From JAHEDH01 sp963745865 (GTDB lineage: Bacteria > Actinomycetota > Acidimicrobiia > Spongiisociales > ZC4RG35): a stretch of DNA of 64,000 nucleotides. The notes under the pieces are model-generated. The model did not search any database, was not told where the DNA came from, and worked only from the letters and a program-made list of their open reading frames with translations. Position numbers and translations under genes: made by a program. Below, piece by piece: positions 50,669 to 60,723 of this stretch. The stretch is taken from contig CAVUYZ010000002.1 of NCBI GenBank assembly GCA_963745865.1, positions 1 through 64,000 of the forward strand, read 5' to 3'. How positions within the stretch are numbered: position 1 is the first letter of the stretch; each line of letters opens with the position of its first letter.

Positions 50669-53434
50669 ATGGACCCTTCGATGACCACCCTCCCCACCCC
50701 AGAGGATCGCGCCCTGCCGACGACCCGCGTGGTCGTTGCCGTCCTCGACGTCGAGGGAGGGTCGTTCGAGCGGAGCGTGTCGTCGGTCAGGGCATCAGTC
50801 TATGAGATCGACCGGATCGTGGTGATCGGCCCGGATACGTTCGAAGGACTGGATCGTTTCGACAGCGTCGCGGACCTGGTGGATGCCCTCGAGTCATCCG
50901 TCGATGTGGTGTGGCTGCTGCACTCCGATGCCAGACCGCGTCCCGATGCGTTGTCGTCCCTCGTCGTCGAGATGGACAGGAATCAGGCGTCGCTCGTCGG
51001 ATCGAAGATCATCGCAGCTGACGGCACCAGGCTCGAGTCGGTCGGCTCGGCGACCGACGTATTCGGCGAGCCGTACTCCGGACTCGATCCTGACGAAGTC
51101 GATCTCGAGCAATATGACGTCGTTCGGGACGTCGCCTTCGTGTCCGGTGTGTCCACCCTTGTCCGCCGCGACCTGTTGCGAGGTCTCGGTGGCATCGACC
51201 GGTCGATGCCACCGATCGCGGCGGGTCAGGACCTGTCGCAACGAGCCAGGCTCGGAGGCGGACGGGTGATGATCGTCCCGTCGTCCGAGGTGCTCCACGA
51301 TGCGGACTGTGCCGAGCTGGTCCCCTCATGGCGCGAGCGCGCCGGCCGGTTCCGATCGATGATGAAGGTCTACGGAATCGTGACACTCATCTGGATGATC
51401 CCGATCGCGTCGTTCATCGGCCTGTTCGACGGGTTTGTCAGACTGTTTCTCCGGCAGCCCCGAATCCTGGGCGAGCACGTGATGGTCTTTCTCTGGAACA
51501 TCTGGAGGCTTCCGTCCACGTTCTCCGCTCGTCGCAGAGTCCGCTCGATCCGTCAGGCAGGCGACGAGGAATTGTTCCGCTATCAGCTGCCCGGCTCGGT
51601 GCTGATCCGGAATCTGGCGTCTGAACTGGGCGAGCGGTTCGGTTGGGTGATCGACTCGGAGCCAGGGGTGGTGACCGAGGAGGAGTTGGTCTCCGAAACA
51701 TCGCGATCGGTCCCGGTCGTCGTTGCCGCGGCGCTGGTCGCTGTGTTCCTGGCCGCGCGAGGCATCGTCTTCTCGGACCTTCCTGCGACCCGTTTCTCGC
51801 TCCCTCTCGCCGGCGACTGGCTCGCCGTTCTGCAGGGCTACGCAGGGAGCTGGAATCCGGCCGGGCTCGGAAGCCTGGATCCGGTCCATCCGTCGGTGGC
51901 GTTTGTGGCAGCGGTTCAGGGGTTTGCAGGCGGCTGGACCGGGGTCACGACGATCATCTCGGGGGCTGCGCTCGTCTCGGGCGTCATCGGAGTCGGGCGT
52001 CTCTCCGGTCGCCTGGGCTTGACCGGAGTCTCGCGATATGTCGCGGGCATCGCCGCCGTGATCGGCCCGTTTGCAGTCGCGATCGGTGAAGCCGGGGACT
52101 GGGCCGGACTCGTCGCGATCGGGGTGTTCCCGTGGTTCATCGATCGATCGATTGCCGTCTGGCCGGCGACATGGCGAGGTCGGGTGGGTCGTGTCGCCAC
52201 CCTGTTTGCGGTTGCGGCGGTGTTGGGTTCGTTTGCCCCTGTCGCGCTGGTCGCCGGCGCCGTGACCGTGATCGTCGTCGCTGCCTTCACGCCGGGGGTG
52301 GGATCCTCGTCGCTGCTGACCATGATTCTCGCCCTGGATCTGGGCGCCCTGGCGGTCTCCCCGTACATCGCGGGAGTCTCGCCCGATGCGTTCTTCTCGG
52401 GTGGGGCTGATGTCGACCTCGTGATCGGCCCGGTCGTTGGGGGAGCGATGGTCATCGCAGCTGTCACGGCCATGGTTGCAGGGTCGGCGCAGGCGTTCCG
52501 CTTGGCAGGGATCGGGATCAGCGTCGTCATCCTCGGAACCGGCGTTGCGCTGTTCGATGTCGGTGGGGACGCCACCATCGCTGCGGCGGTGGCAGCGTCG
52601 CTCGGGACGGGGTTGATCGTTGCGGCGGCGCTGGCGATCGACCTGGAGCGCTCGACGATCGCCACGTCGATCCAGGCGATCGGCCTCGCGGCTGCAGTGC
52701 TCGTGCTGGGAAGCTCGCTCCTCGTGATCGGGAACGGCAGACAGGGTCTTCCATCGGATGCGTGGTCGGATCGTCTCGACTTCGTCACCGGCCTCTCAGG
52801 AGATCCTGACTCCGTTCGGACCCTCGTGGTCGGTCTCCCCGCCTCGATGCCTGGTGATGCTCGCCTCGGCGACGGCTATGCGTATCGGGTCGTCACCGGC
52901 GAGGTGCCGACTCTCGACCAGGCACGGCTCTCTCCGATGCGGATCGGTGATCGGGCGCTTCAGGAGGCGCTGGAACACATCGTGCTCGGCGACGAGCTCC
53001 GACCAGGCGAGATGCTCGCTCCGTTCGCCATCGAGTGGGTCGTCGTGATGGACCGTTCCCGGTTTGCCGACGCATTCGGAGCGCAACTCGATCTCACCGA
53101 AGTGCCGCTCGCCGAAGGCGTACGGGTGTTTCGCAACGACTCGTACGAGCCCAGGGTGACCACCGACGGTGCCCCGTGGGAGGCCACCTATGCGGGGGCG
53201 TCCGGATCCGCCGATGCCGATCTGACCGTCAGGATCGCCGACAATGCTTCAGTGCGATTCGGGCCCGACTGGGAGCAGGACGACTGGGCCAACATGGTCT
53301 CGGGGGCAGTGGGAGAGATCACCTATGAGCCGGTTCCGCTGCGGCGATCGTTGGCGATCGGCGTGGCTGCGCTCTTCGCAATGTCGATCATCGGCGCCGT
53401 GGTCGGCAGAGACCCGAAACGGGCTGCGACGTGA
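50669..53434 (+). CDS. Large membrane glycosyltransferase (GT2 domain plus multi-helix region)
   Basis: An ATG at 50669 is used (another lies at 50681). The 921 residues begin with a GT2-like domain (VVVAVLDVEGGSFERSVSSV, VDVVWLLHSDARPRPDALSS), with FVSGVSTLVRRDLLRGLGGI in the acceptor region. About a dozen membrane helices follow (for example LVAGAVTVIVVAAFTPGVGS), then an extracellular domain of about 200 residues before a final helix. This is the protein usually found between fbiA and the DUF5719 gene in actinobacteria. It probably acts on a lipid-linked wall glycan. Its stop overlaps the next start by four bases. Confidence 0.82.
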   Translation: MDPSMTTLPTPEDRALPTTRVVVAVLDVEGGSFERSVSSVRASVYEIDRIVVIGPDTFEGLDRFDSVADLVDALESSVDVVWLLHSDARPRPDALSSLVVEMDRNQASLVGSKIIAADGTRLESVGSATDVFGEPYSGLDPDEVDLEQYDVVRDVAFVSGVSTLVRRDLLRGLGGIDRSMPPIAAGQDLSQRARLGGGRVMIVPSSEVLHDADCAELVPSWRERAGRFRSMMKVYGIVTLIWMIPIASFIGLFDGFVRLFLRQPRILGEHVMVFLWNIWRLPSTFSARRRVRSIRQAGDEELFRYQLPGSVLIRNLASELGERFGWVIDSEPGVVTEEELVSETSRSVPVVVAAALVAVFLAARGIVFSDLPATRFSLPLAGDWLAVLQGYAGSWNPAGLGSLDPVHPSVAFVAAVQGFAGGWTGVTTIISGAALVSGVIGVGRLSGRLGLTGVSRYVAGIAAVIGPFAVAIGEAGDWAGLVAIGVFPWFIDRSIAVWPATWRGRVGRVATLFAVAAVLGSFAPVALVAGAVTVIVVAAFTPGVGSSSLLTMILALDLGALAVSPYIAGVSPDAFFSGGADVDLVIGPVVGGAMVIAAVTAMVAGSAQAFRLAGIGISVVILGTGVALFDVGGDATIAAAVAASLGTGLIVAAALAIDLERSTIATSIQAIGLAAAVLVLGSSLLVIGNGRQGLPSDAWSDRLDFVTGLSGDPDSVRTLVVGLPASMPGDARLGDGYAYRVVTGEVPTLDQARLSPMRIGDRALQEALEHIVLGDELRPGEMLAPFAIEWVVVMDRSRFADAFGAQLDLTEVPLAEGVRVFRNDSYEPRVTTDGAPWEATYAGASGSADADLTVRIADNASVRFGPDWEQDDWANMVSGAVGEITYEPVPLRRSLAIGVAALFAMSIIGAVVGRDPKRAAT

Positions 53435-54721
53435 AGCGCGCCGTCCTCGCCGTCGCACTCGCGGCATTGTCCGTCGCGGTGTGGACCCAGGTGCCCGCAC
53501 GCTCCATCCAGGATGTCGGTGTGGTCCCCGACCCGGTCCTTCCAAGCACAGCCGGTTGTCCGGTCGTGACCGGACGGAACGCCGAGAGCACCCTGGCGTT
53601 CGCTTCCGCCACCGTCGACCGTGTCGACGTGATCGCCGCCAACTCCGGATCGGTGACCGCGTTTGCCGACCTCGAGATCGGCAACTCCGGCGGAGCCACC
53701 ATCGGCGTTCTCGATTTTGTCGGCGCGTCCGATGCCGCAGTGGTGGCCGACCTCCCCAACGAGGGTGCGGCAATGGCCGTCGTCACAAGGTCGCCTGCGA
53801 TCATCACCGCCGGGCAGTGCTCGCCGCCGTCCTCGCGTGAGGTGGTCGTCGCCGGCGTATCGACTGCCAGCGGCGAGAGCCTCGATCTCGTTCTCGCCAA
53901 TCCCTATGCCAACGACGCGGTGGTCGCCGTGCGGACCAGCAGTGAGGCCGGGCGGGATTCGGCGTCTGAGCTCGAATCGGTGATCGTCCCGGCCCGCTCG
54001 GTCGTGTCGGTAGAGCTCTCGACCTTGTTGCCGCTGAGACAGCGCCTTGCGGTGCGGGTGATCGCTCAACGCGGGACGGTGCACGTCGCCGGCGTCCAGC
54101 GCACCACATTCGAGCGGATGTACATCGAAGGCGTATCACCGGCGAGAGAGTGGTATTTGCCGATTCCCGACACCGGGTCGTCGCCGATCATCGTGATCGC
54201 CGCGACCGGCCCCACCGGAGCGAACTACCGGATCGACACATTTGGCCCAGCAGGCGAGGTCACAGGCGTGGTCACCGGCGAGATTGCAGTGGATGAACAC
54301 GCAGTGGTCGATGCATCGACGCTTGGTGACGACGTCCGAGCGGTGCGCGTCTCCACCGACAGCGAAGTGGTGGCATCTGTCGTGATCGAGTCGGAGACGA
54401 TCCGCGCCGGTACCCCCGGTGTTCCCGAGGTGGCGGGGGCCTGGCTCGTGCCAGGGGCGTTCGGCGACGGGGCAGTGTTGAGAATTGCCAACCCGTCGGC
54501 GTTCACAGCCGACGTCACGATCCAGTCGTTGGTCGAGGGTGGTTCGGCTCAGACGATCAGCGTCGAGCCTGGAACCACGGCCGAGGTTCTCAGTGTCCGG
54601 ACCTGGCGCGGGCTATTCGGTTCGATCTCAGACCGAGATCTTCGTTGCCTGGTCGGTCAGCGGAGATGCCGGCTTTGCGCTCGCCGTGGGTACCCCCGCC
54701 GAGTCCGCAGGGGGGGATTGA
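53431..54721 (+). CDS. DUF5719-family exported protein, frame break at about 54590
   Basis: A GTG start overlaps the upstream stop. The N-terminus is a signal or anchor helix (AVLAVALAALSVAVWTQVPA); the rest is beta-rich repeats of about 90 residues with few charged patches (VIAANSGSVTAFADLEIGNS, LVLANPYANDAVVAVRT, VLRIANPSAFTADVTIQSLV). A shift near 54590 leads to the proper end (GYSVRSQTEIFVAWSVSGDA) and a stop at 54721. The function is unknown. Its fixed position after the membrane glycosyltransferase suggests they work together at the cell surface. Confidence 0.75.
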
Positions 54722-54724
54722 GGC

Positions 54725-55109
54725 GTGTTCGACGATCCGATCGTGGTCAGGGTCGTGGTCGTGGTGGCGTTCCTGGCGGTGTCGTCGGCCGTTGCGTTCG
54801 TCGCACGCCGGGGGATTGCGTTCGTTCGTCATCCGGTACACGCGTCCGATCTCGAGCCGGGTGTCAGGCTCTTCACATCGATCACCTGTGACTCGTGTGA
54901 CCGCGCACGGGCATCTCTCGAAGCTCTCGACGTCGTCTTCGAGGACGTCGCCTACGAACGCGATCCTGGAGAGTTCGAGCGTCTCGGGGTCACGGGAGTG
55001 CCGACGATTCTGATCGTTTCCCAGAGTGGGGAGAGGTTGGGTGGTCAGGGGTCATCCGCCGCGTGCCCGGCTCAGGCGATGGGTGTCGGAAGCTGTCGGC
55101 GGTCCTTGA
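54725..55109 (+). CDS. Membrane-anchored glutaredoxin/thioredoxin-like protein, frame break at about 55032
   Basis: A GTG start lies three bases after the DUF5719 stop. There is one membrane helix (VVRVVVVVAFLAVSSAVAFV) and then a short thioredoxin-fold domain with a CDSC redox motif in FTSITCDSCDRARASLEALD and a cis-Pro region (GVTGVPTILIVSQSGE). A shift near 55032 leads to a basic tail (RARLRRWVSEAVGGP) and a TGA at 55109. Without the shift the frame would run straight into the next gene and look like a fusion. It probably carries out thiol exchange on the outer face of the membrane. Confidence 0.7.
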
Positions 55110-55141
55110 TCGGTCGGTTGCTCCCTCCTACCGTGCCGCAG

Positions 55142-55372
55142 ATGTTCACTTGTGTACGTTGCTCGACGCCCGCCGCGGCTCACATGACTTTCGATTACGC
55201 CGAGAAGGCGGTCTGGCTGGAGGAGCTCGAGCCAGACGCCGAACGTGGCCGCGGGTACGCACTGTGCACCAGTCACGCCGACCGGATGACACCGCCGTTG
55301 GGTTGGACCCTCACGGACCGTCGCAATGTCACACGGCTCTTCACGCCGACGGGATCCTCCGAGGTCGCTTGA
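55142..55372 (+). CDS. DUF3499-like small zinc-binding protein
   Basis: The ATG at 55142 opens MFTCVRCSTPAAAHMTFDYA, then a short helix and YALCTSHADRMTPPLGWTL. The two Cys pairs and a conserved His (CxxC, then CTSH) fit the DUF3499 family of actinobacteria. It has 76 residues. The function is unknown; the family is found in this gene neighbourhood in many actinobacteria. The stop overlaps the TTG of the next gene. Confidence 0.72.
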   Translation: MFTCVRCSTPAAAHMTFDYAEKAVWLEELEPDAERGRGYALCTSHADRMTPPLGWTLTDRRNVTRLFTPTGSSEVA

Positions 55373-55644
55373 GCGTCCCTCTCGACCGTGACCTGATCGA
55401 CGCGGTCCGAGACCTCGACGAGCCCGGCCTCCGTCGGCTGTTCATCCTGGCGAGGGCCAAACTCGAGTCGTCCGGTGTGATGGTCGGGTCGGCCGAGCCG
55501 AGGATCCGGCTCCGCGAACGGTCGGTGCGATGCGGGAAACAGGCGTGCCTGTCCTGTCCCCACGGTCCCTACTGGTACGCATTCTGGAACGAGGACGGCC
55601 GACGCAGATCCCGATACATCGGCCGCCTCCTCGACGAGGGCTGA
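55369..55644 (+). CDS. Small DUF6788-like protein
   Basis: A TTG at 55369 overlaps the preceding stop. The protein has 91 residues, with a helical N-terminus (LIDAVRDLDEPGLRRLFILA) and a C-terminal zinc-knuckle-like module: RCGKQACLSCPHGPYWYAFW followed by RSRYIGRLLDEG. This CGKxxC-HGPYWY pattern is that of DUF6788 proteins, whose role is unknown. The start codon is tentative. Confidence 0.6.
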   Translation: MSVPLDRDLIDAVRDLDEPGLRRLFILARAKLESSGVMVGSAEPRIRLRERSVRCGKQACLSCPHGPYWYAFWNEDGRRRSRYIGRLLDEG

Positions 55645-55807
55645 TCGCTTCGACAACACCGTTTCCGCTCGTGAACTCTGAGTCTTTCGACGGACGGTCC
55701 GATCTCGACGACCGTTCGCTCCATCGAATTCGCGGATGTCGCGTATTCTGAGTAGTGGCTGATACAGTTGTGCGGTCCCACAGAGACTTCCGAGGGAGCT
55801 AGGGAAC

Positions 55808-55984
55808 ATGGACTGCCCGCAATGCGGCGCAAGTGACGTGATCGAGATCAAGCACCGCTTGCCAGACGACATCGAGCTGTACTTCTTCTCTTGTCACCGC
55901 TGCGAAGAGAAGTGGTGGGACAAGTCCGGGGAGGTCCTCGAACTGCGCGACGTCCTCGACATCGCCCGCAAGAACAAGCCCTGA
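55808..55984 (+). CDS. 58-residue zinc-ribbon protein
   Basis: The ATG at 55808 follows a weak GGGAG site. The protein begins MDCPQCGASDVIEIKHRLPD and has a second pair in FFSCHRCEEKWWDKSGEV, a CPxCG plus CxxC zinc ribbon like those in nucleic-acid or transcription-factor proteins. The tail is helical and basic (DVLDIARKNKP). The stop is three bases before the next gene's start, so the two are an operon. The function is unknown. Confidence 0.75.
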   Translation: MDCPQCGASDVIEIKHRLPDDIELYFFSCHRCEEKWWDKSGEVLELRDVLDIARKNKP

Positions 55985-55987
55985 TCC

Positions 55988-58307
55988 ATGACGGTTGAAT
56001 CGCGTCCTCTGGGACGCAGGATCGCCCCTGCGATCATCGTCGGGCTGACGTCTCTCGTCATCCTGTTGGTTCTCAACCCGTGGCTGATCATCGATCCCTC
56101 CACACCGGCCGGCGGCGACATGGGCGCCCACGTCTACGGGCCGGCATACCTCCGAGATGTCCTGCTACCGCACGGGCGAATCTCCGGCTGGTCCAACGAC
56201 TGGTTCGCGGGCTTTCCGCTGTTCTACTTCTACTTCCCGCTCCCGTCGATCGTCATCGTGATCCTCGACGTGGTCCTGCCCTACGGCGTCGCTTTCAAGG
56301 TGGCCACGGTGCTCGGTTTGATCGCCACGCCACCCAGCGTCTACTTCCTGTCGAGGAGCCTCCGATTCAGCCGTGTGGTCGCTTCGATCGCCGGAGCCGG
56401 AACCGCCGCGTTCGTGTTCATGGAGTCGTTTTCGATCTACGGCGGCAACATCGCGTCGACGCTCGCCGGTGAGTTCTCCTACAGCTGGTCGTTCGCGCTC
56501 GGATTCTTCTATCTCGGGTTGCTGATCCGGGTCATCGAAGGGGAGAAGGAGTTGACCTCGCGGGCGGTTGTGGTGTTCGCGATGGCGGCGTTGAGTCACC
56601 TCCTGACCATCATCCCGCTGCTCCTGGCCACGGCAGTGCTGTTCGTTCGCAAGAAGGCCTTCCGACCGACGGTGACGATCTGGGTGTGGGCGGGGCTCCT
56701 CACCGGCTTCTGGTCGATCCCGCTGTTGGTCCGGCTGCCTCTGTCGACCGACATGGCATGGAATCCGTTGAGCCGTTGGGAGGAGATCCTTCCGATCGAG
56801 TTGTGGCTCCTGCTTCCGATTGCGGCGGTTGGCCTGGTGTGGGCGGTTCGCCGCACCGGCTACGTGGCCCCGCTCATCGCCCTGACGCTCATCCCGCTGA
56901 TCTACTACCCGTTGCCCAACATCCTCCCGGACCAGTTCCCGGAGATCTTCGAGACGAGCCGTTGGAAGCTCTACAACGGGCGGTTGCTTCCCTACTGGTA
57001 TTTCGGTGTCGTCTTCTTCGCCTCGCTGGGGGTCGGGGCGTTCGTGTCGAGCTGGATCAGGCGACTCCCGCAGCGTTCCTCCATGTGGTGGGTGCGGGCT
57101 GTGATCGCCGGGGTCGGTGCGACCGCCGCGGTTCAGGTGGCCGGCAACGCCGAACTCCCTGGTTGGGTCACGATCGCAGTGGCAGTCGTGACCGCCGTCA
57201 TCGTCGGTGTGACGTTCCTGTGGTCGTCGCCGATCTCCACCGCCTACCTCGTCGCCAGCACGGCCTCGGCGGTTCTGGCCCTGGGAGCACTCGCCGGCGT
57301 GACGTTCGTCGACGGGTGGGCACGCTGGAACTTCTCGGGCTACGAGGCGAAGGACACCTTCGAGGAGTATCGCGGCTTCATGCAGGAGGTCGATGGGCTC
57401 CCTGCCGGGAGATACCAGTGGGAGTTCAACTCCGAGCTGAACCAGTACGGCACGACGATGTCGCTCATGTTGATCCCGTACTGGGTGGGCCAGGGTCATC
57501 AGTCGATGGAGGGTCTGTTCTTCGAGTCATCGCTCACGGTCCCGTTCCACTTCCTGAATCAATCCGAGATGAGTCGGAGCCCCAGCCAGCCGGTCCCCGG
57601 GCTCTCCTATCACCCGTTCAACTTCGATCGAGGCATTCCCCATCTCCAGCTGTACGGCGTGGACTATTACGTGACGTTCACCGATGAAGCGCGCGAGAAG
57701 GCGCGGGGCGACGACCGGCTGACCGAACTGGCTACGACTGGCCCGTTCGTCTTCTTCGAGGTCGCCGACTCACAACTCGTCGATGTGGCCGCCTATCAAC
57801 CGTCGGTGCTCGACACCGTATGCTGCCGGCGAACCGTTCGGTGAAGCAGCGCTCGAGTGGTACGAATCGATCGAAACGCTGGACCGATGGATGGTCGAGG
57901 AGGGAGAGGATGACTGGCCGGTCATCTCGTCGCCGGACCAGGTCGTCGACGCCAGACCGCTGACTGAAACGGGGTCGGTGTCGAACATCGAGATCGGTGA
58001 CGACTACCTGAACTTCGACACCACAGCGATCGGAGTCCCGCATCTGGTGAAGATCTCGTACTTCCCGAACTGGACCGCCGACGGGGCCGACGGGCCATTT
58101 CGTGCCGCCCCGTCGCTGATGGTCGTGGTCCCCACCCAGGAACACGTCGAGTTGCACTTCGGTCGAACCCCTGTGGAGTTCGCTGGCATGGCGGCAACCG
58201 TTGCCGCACTCGGTGCACTGGTGTTCGTCTCGATGCGCCGCAGGCGGCGGGTCGATGAATCACCCGATGAGTCACTCGCTGTCGACGAGGCCACCCACAT
58301 CGACTGA
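55988..58307 (+). CDS. Multi-helix membrane protein, GT-C/PTPS-related type, frame break at about 57820
   Basis: About 770 residues after correction. The N-terminus has one helix and a GGDMGAHVYGPAYLRDVLLP loop followed by DWFAGFPLFYFYFPLP, a pattern of GT-C-like membrane glycosyltransferases and 6-pyruvoyl-tetrahydropterin-synthase-related membrane proteins. There are about ten helices and then a long external domain (AKDTFEEYRGFMQEVDGLPA). A shift near 57820 joins AGEPFGEAALEWYESIETLD, a beta-rich part and a last helix with a charged tail. It likely transfers a sugar from a polyprenyl-phosphate donor. The convergent GT2 gene could make that donor. Confidence 0.7.
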
Positions 58308-58334
58308 TCCCCGAAATCGGCCGGGTGTCGGTCG

Positions 58335-59043
58335 TCATGTCAGTCTCGCTTTGCGAAACGATGGGTCCGTCACCTTCCACCACGCGATCCTGAGCGTGTC
58401 GCGGGCGAGACTCCACATCATCGAGGGTCGCAGTGAGGCTGTCGCCGCGCCGGGGCTCAAGCGTGACTGGCGTCTCTGACAGCTCGAACCCGGCGGCGTG
58501 CGCTCTGGCGAGCAGTTCGAGATCGAACGCATAGCGGTCGACGCGGACGTTGTCGGCGACCGCCTCGAGCACGGTCCGTCTGAACACTTTGAGCCCGGTC
58601 TGGGTTTCGCTGACAGGGAGCCGGAAGATGCCTTCTGTCAGAAGGGCGAATACCCGGCTCAGGACGCGTCGGGCGCCCGGATACGAGCCTCGCATCGTGG
58701 TCTTCTTGGTGCCGACCAGAACGTCGACGTCGGTCGAGATCAGCTGATCGATGAGACCGGGGATCTGCTGCGGCGGAAGGTCGAGGTCGGCGTCGAGGAA
58801 CACGACGTAGTCGCCTGTGGCGATCTTCCACCCCTCGATCAGCGCCCGCCCTTTCCCTCGGTTGACCCCCAGTGTGACCACCTGGATCGGGTGTCGGATG
58901 GCGGCACGAGCGATGGCGGCTGCGGTACCGTCACCGGAGCCGTCGTCGACGAGGATCACCTCGGGCTCGAGATCTGCGAGCGCGTCGAACACGAGATCGA
59001 CGTTCTTCTCGATCACAGACTCCAACCGATAGACGGGGAGCAC
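58335..59043 (-). CDS. GT2 glycosyltransferase, polyprenyl-phosphate sugar synthase type, frame break at about 58430
   Basis: The GTG at 59043 (LPVYRLESVIEKNVDLVFDA) is the only in-frame start; a preceding TGA blocks extension unless another base error exists. The sequence shows VILVDDGSGDGTAAAIARAA, then NRGKGRALIEGWKIATGDYV and the FLDADLDLPPQQI acidic motif of dolichyl-phosphate-mannose-synthase-like enzymes. A shift near 58430 leads to the proper end (WSLARDTLRIAWWKVTDPSF) and a stop at 58335. About 235 residues without a membrane anchor. It probably makes the lipid-linked donor for the neighbouring GT-C-like protein. Confidence 0.8.
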
Positions 59044-59134
59044 GACGGATACCGACGGCTCTGACAGAGTTCACCTCCGGATGTGGCGGCACAGCTTCAC
59101 ATAGAATGCCGGTCAGTTCCAACCCAGGGCCCGC

Positions 59135-60476
59135 ATGGCATCGATCGAATCCGTCTTCAAGGCCTACGACATCCGGGGACGGACCGACACCGGCGAGCTC
59201 GACAACGAACTGGTGCGATCGGTGGGTCGGGCGTTCGCCAGGTGGGCGGGAAGCGAGGAGATCGCCGTCGGATTCGATTGCCGAGCCGTCCTCTCCGGGT
59301 CTCGCCGAAGCCTTGATCGACGGGATCACCTCTCAATCCGTCGATGTCGTGCGCCTCGGCGCTGTCGCCACGGATGTCGTGTATTTCGTGAGCGGAGCCA
59401 GGGGGATTCCTGGCGTGATGATCACGGCGAGCCACAACCCGGCCGGCTACAACGGCATCAAGCTGTGCCGTGCCGGGGCTGCTCCCGTTGGCACCGACTC
59501 GGGCCTGTCCCGCATCAAGGAGATGGTGATCGAGGGTGTCGACCCACTCGGCGACGTCGGCACGGTCACCGACTTCGATCCGATCCCCACCTTCGTCGAC
59601 CATCTGTTCTCGATCGTCGACTCGTCGGCGATCTCCGCCATTGATGTCGTCGTCGATGGCGGCAACGGGATGGCCGGCGTGGTCCTCGGCGACGTGTTCG
59701 ATCGGCTCGATGCCAGGCTGACCGGTCTGTATCTCGACCCTGATGGAACGTTTCCCAACCACCCGGCGAACCCCCTCGAGCCGGAGAACCTCGTGGATGT
59801 GATCGCAACGGTGGTCGCTGACGGTGCCGATCTCGGGGTGGCGTTCGACGGCGACGCCGACCGTGCCTTCTTCATCGACGACCTCGGTGTCCCGTTGTCT
59901 GGCTCCACCACGACCGCCCTCGTTGCGAGATGGTTCCTCGCTCGGGATCCGGGTGCGACCATCGTGCACAATCTGATCACCTCGAGAGCCGTCCCGGAGG
60001 TCGTTCTGGAGGCCGGCGGCGTCCCCGTGAAGACGAGGGTCGGCCACTCGTACATCAAGCAGGTGATGGCGGACACGGGTGCCGTGTTCGGCGGCGAGCA
60101 TTCCGGGCATTACTACTTCGCCGACAACTTTCGGGCCGACTCGGGAATGCTGGCGATGCTGGTGCTCCTCCAGGTCCTCTCGGAGTCGGGCCGGTCGCTG
60201 AGCGATCTGCGGGGAGATGTCGAGCGCTATTCGGCGTCCGGAGAGATCAACCTTTCGGTCAGCGACTCCGACCATGCGATCGACGCCGTTCTCGAAGCCT
60301 TTGCCGACGCCGACGTGAGCCGACTCGACGGTGTGACCCTCGAGTGGCCGGACCGGTGGTTCAACCTGCGACCGTCGAACACCGAGCCGTTTCTGCGACT
60401 CAATGTCGAAGCCGGCGACGCCGAAACGGTGTCGGCCTTGGTACGTTCTGTATCTGCAATCGTGGAGGACTCGTGA
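59135..60476 (+). CDS. manB: Phosphomannomutase/phosphoglucomutase, frame break at about 59287
   Basis: The ATG at 59135 gives MASIESVFKAYDIRGRTDTG. One extra base near 59287 breaks the frame between VGFDCR and LAEALIDGITSQSVDVVRLG. The phosphoserine loop (MITASHNPAGYNGIKL), metal loop (FDGDADRAFFID), sugar loop (GGEHSGHYYFADNFRADSG) and phosphate-binding loop (RPSNTEPFLRLNVEA) are all present, so the gene is functional if the break is an error. It makes mannose-1-phosphate or glucose-1-phosphate for nucleotide sugars. Its stop overlaps the next start. Confidence 0.88.
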
Positions 60477-60628
60477 CGCTCATCGCCCCAGAACTGCTCG
60501 AGATCCTGCGATGCACCGTGTGCCACGAATCGTTGACCGAGAACGAGGGTGGGTCGACATTGGACTGCGCCAACGGGCATTCCTATCCGGTTGAAGACGG
60601 GATCCCCAACATGCTTCCTCCCGACTGA
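60473..60628 (+). CDS. Trm112/UPF0434-like small protein
   Basis: The GTG at 60473 overlaps the manB stop by four bases. The 51 residues show LLEILRCTVCHESLT, then DCANGHSYPVEDGIPNMLPP, the standard Trm112-like zinc-ribbon ending. The second Cys pair is reduced to one Cys here. In actinobacteria it commonly sits directly after manB. Its partner is not known in this setting. Confidence 0.78.
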   Translation: MTLIAPELLEILRCTVCHESLTENEGGSTLDCANGHSYPVEDGIPNMLPPD

Positions 60629-60723
60629 GTCGATCTCCGCCACGAGTGGGCTGTCGGTAGGCTTCTGGTCCGAACTCATCGGCCCGCATCCCGGGCACAC
60701 CGACGATCACGAAGGACCCACCG

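Noticed and set aside
54725..55372. An apparent redox-protein/DUF3499 fusion
   Set aside because: The joining segment has no family similarity and a one-base shift near 55032 gives a natural stop at 55109, leaving two ordinary separate proteins.
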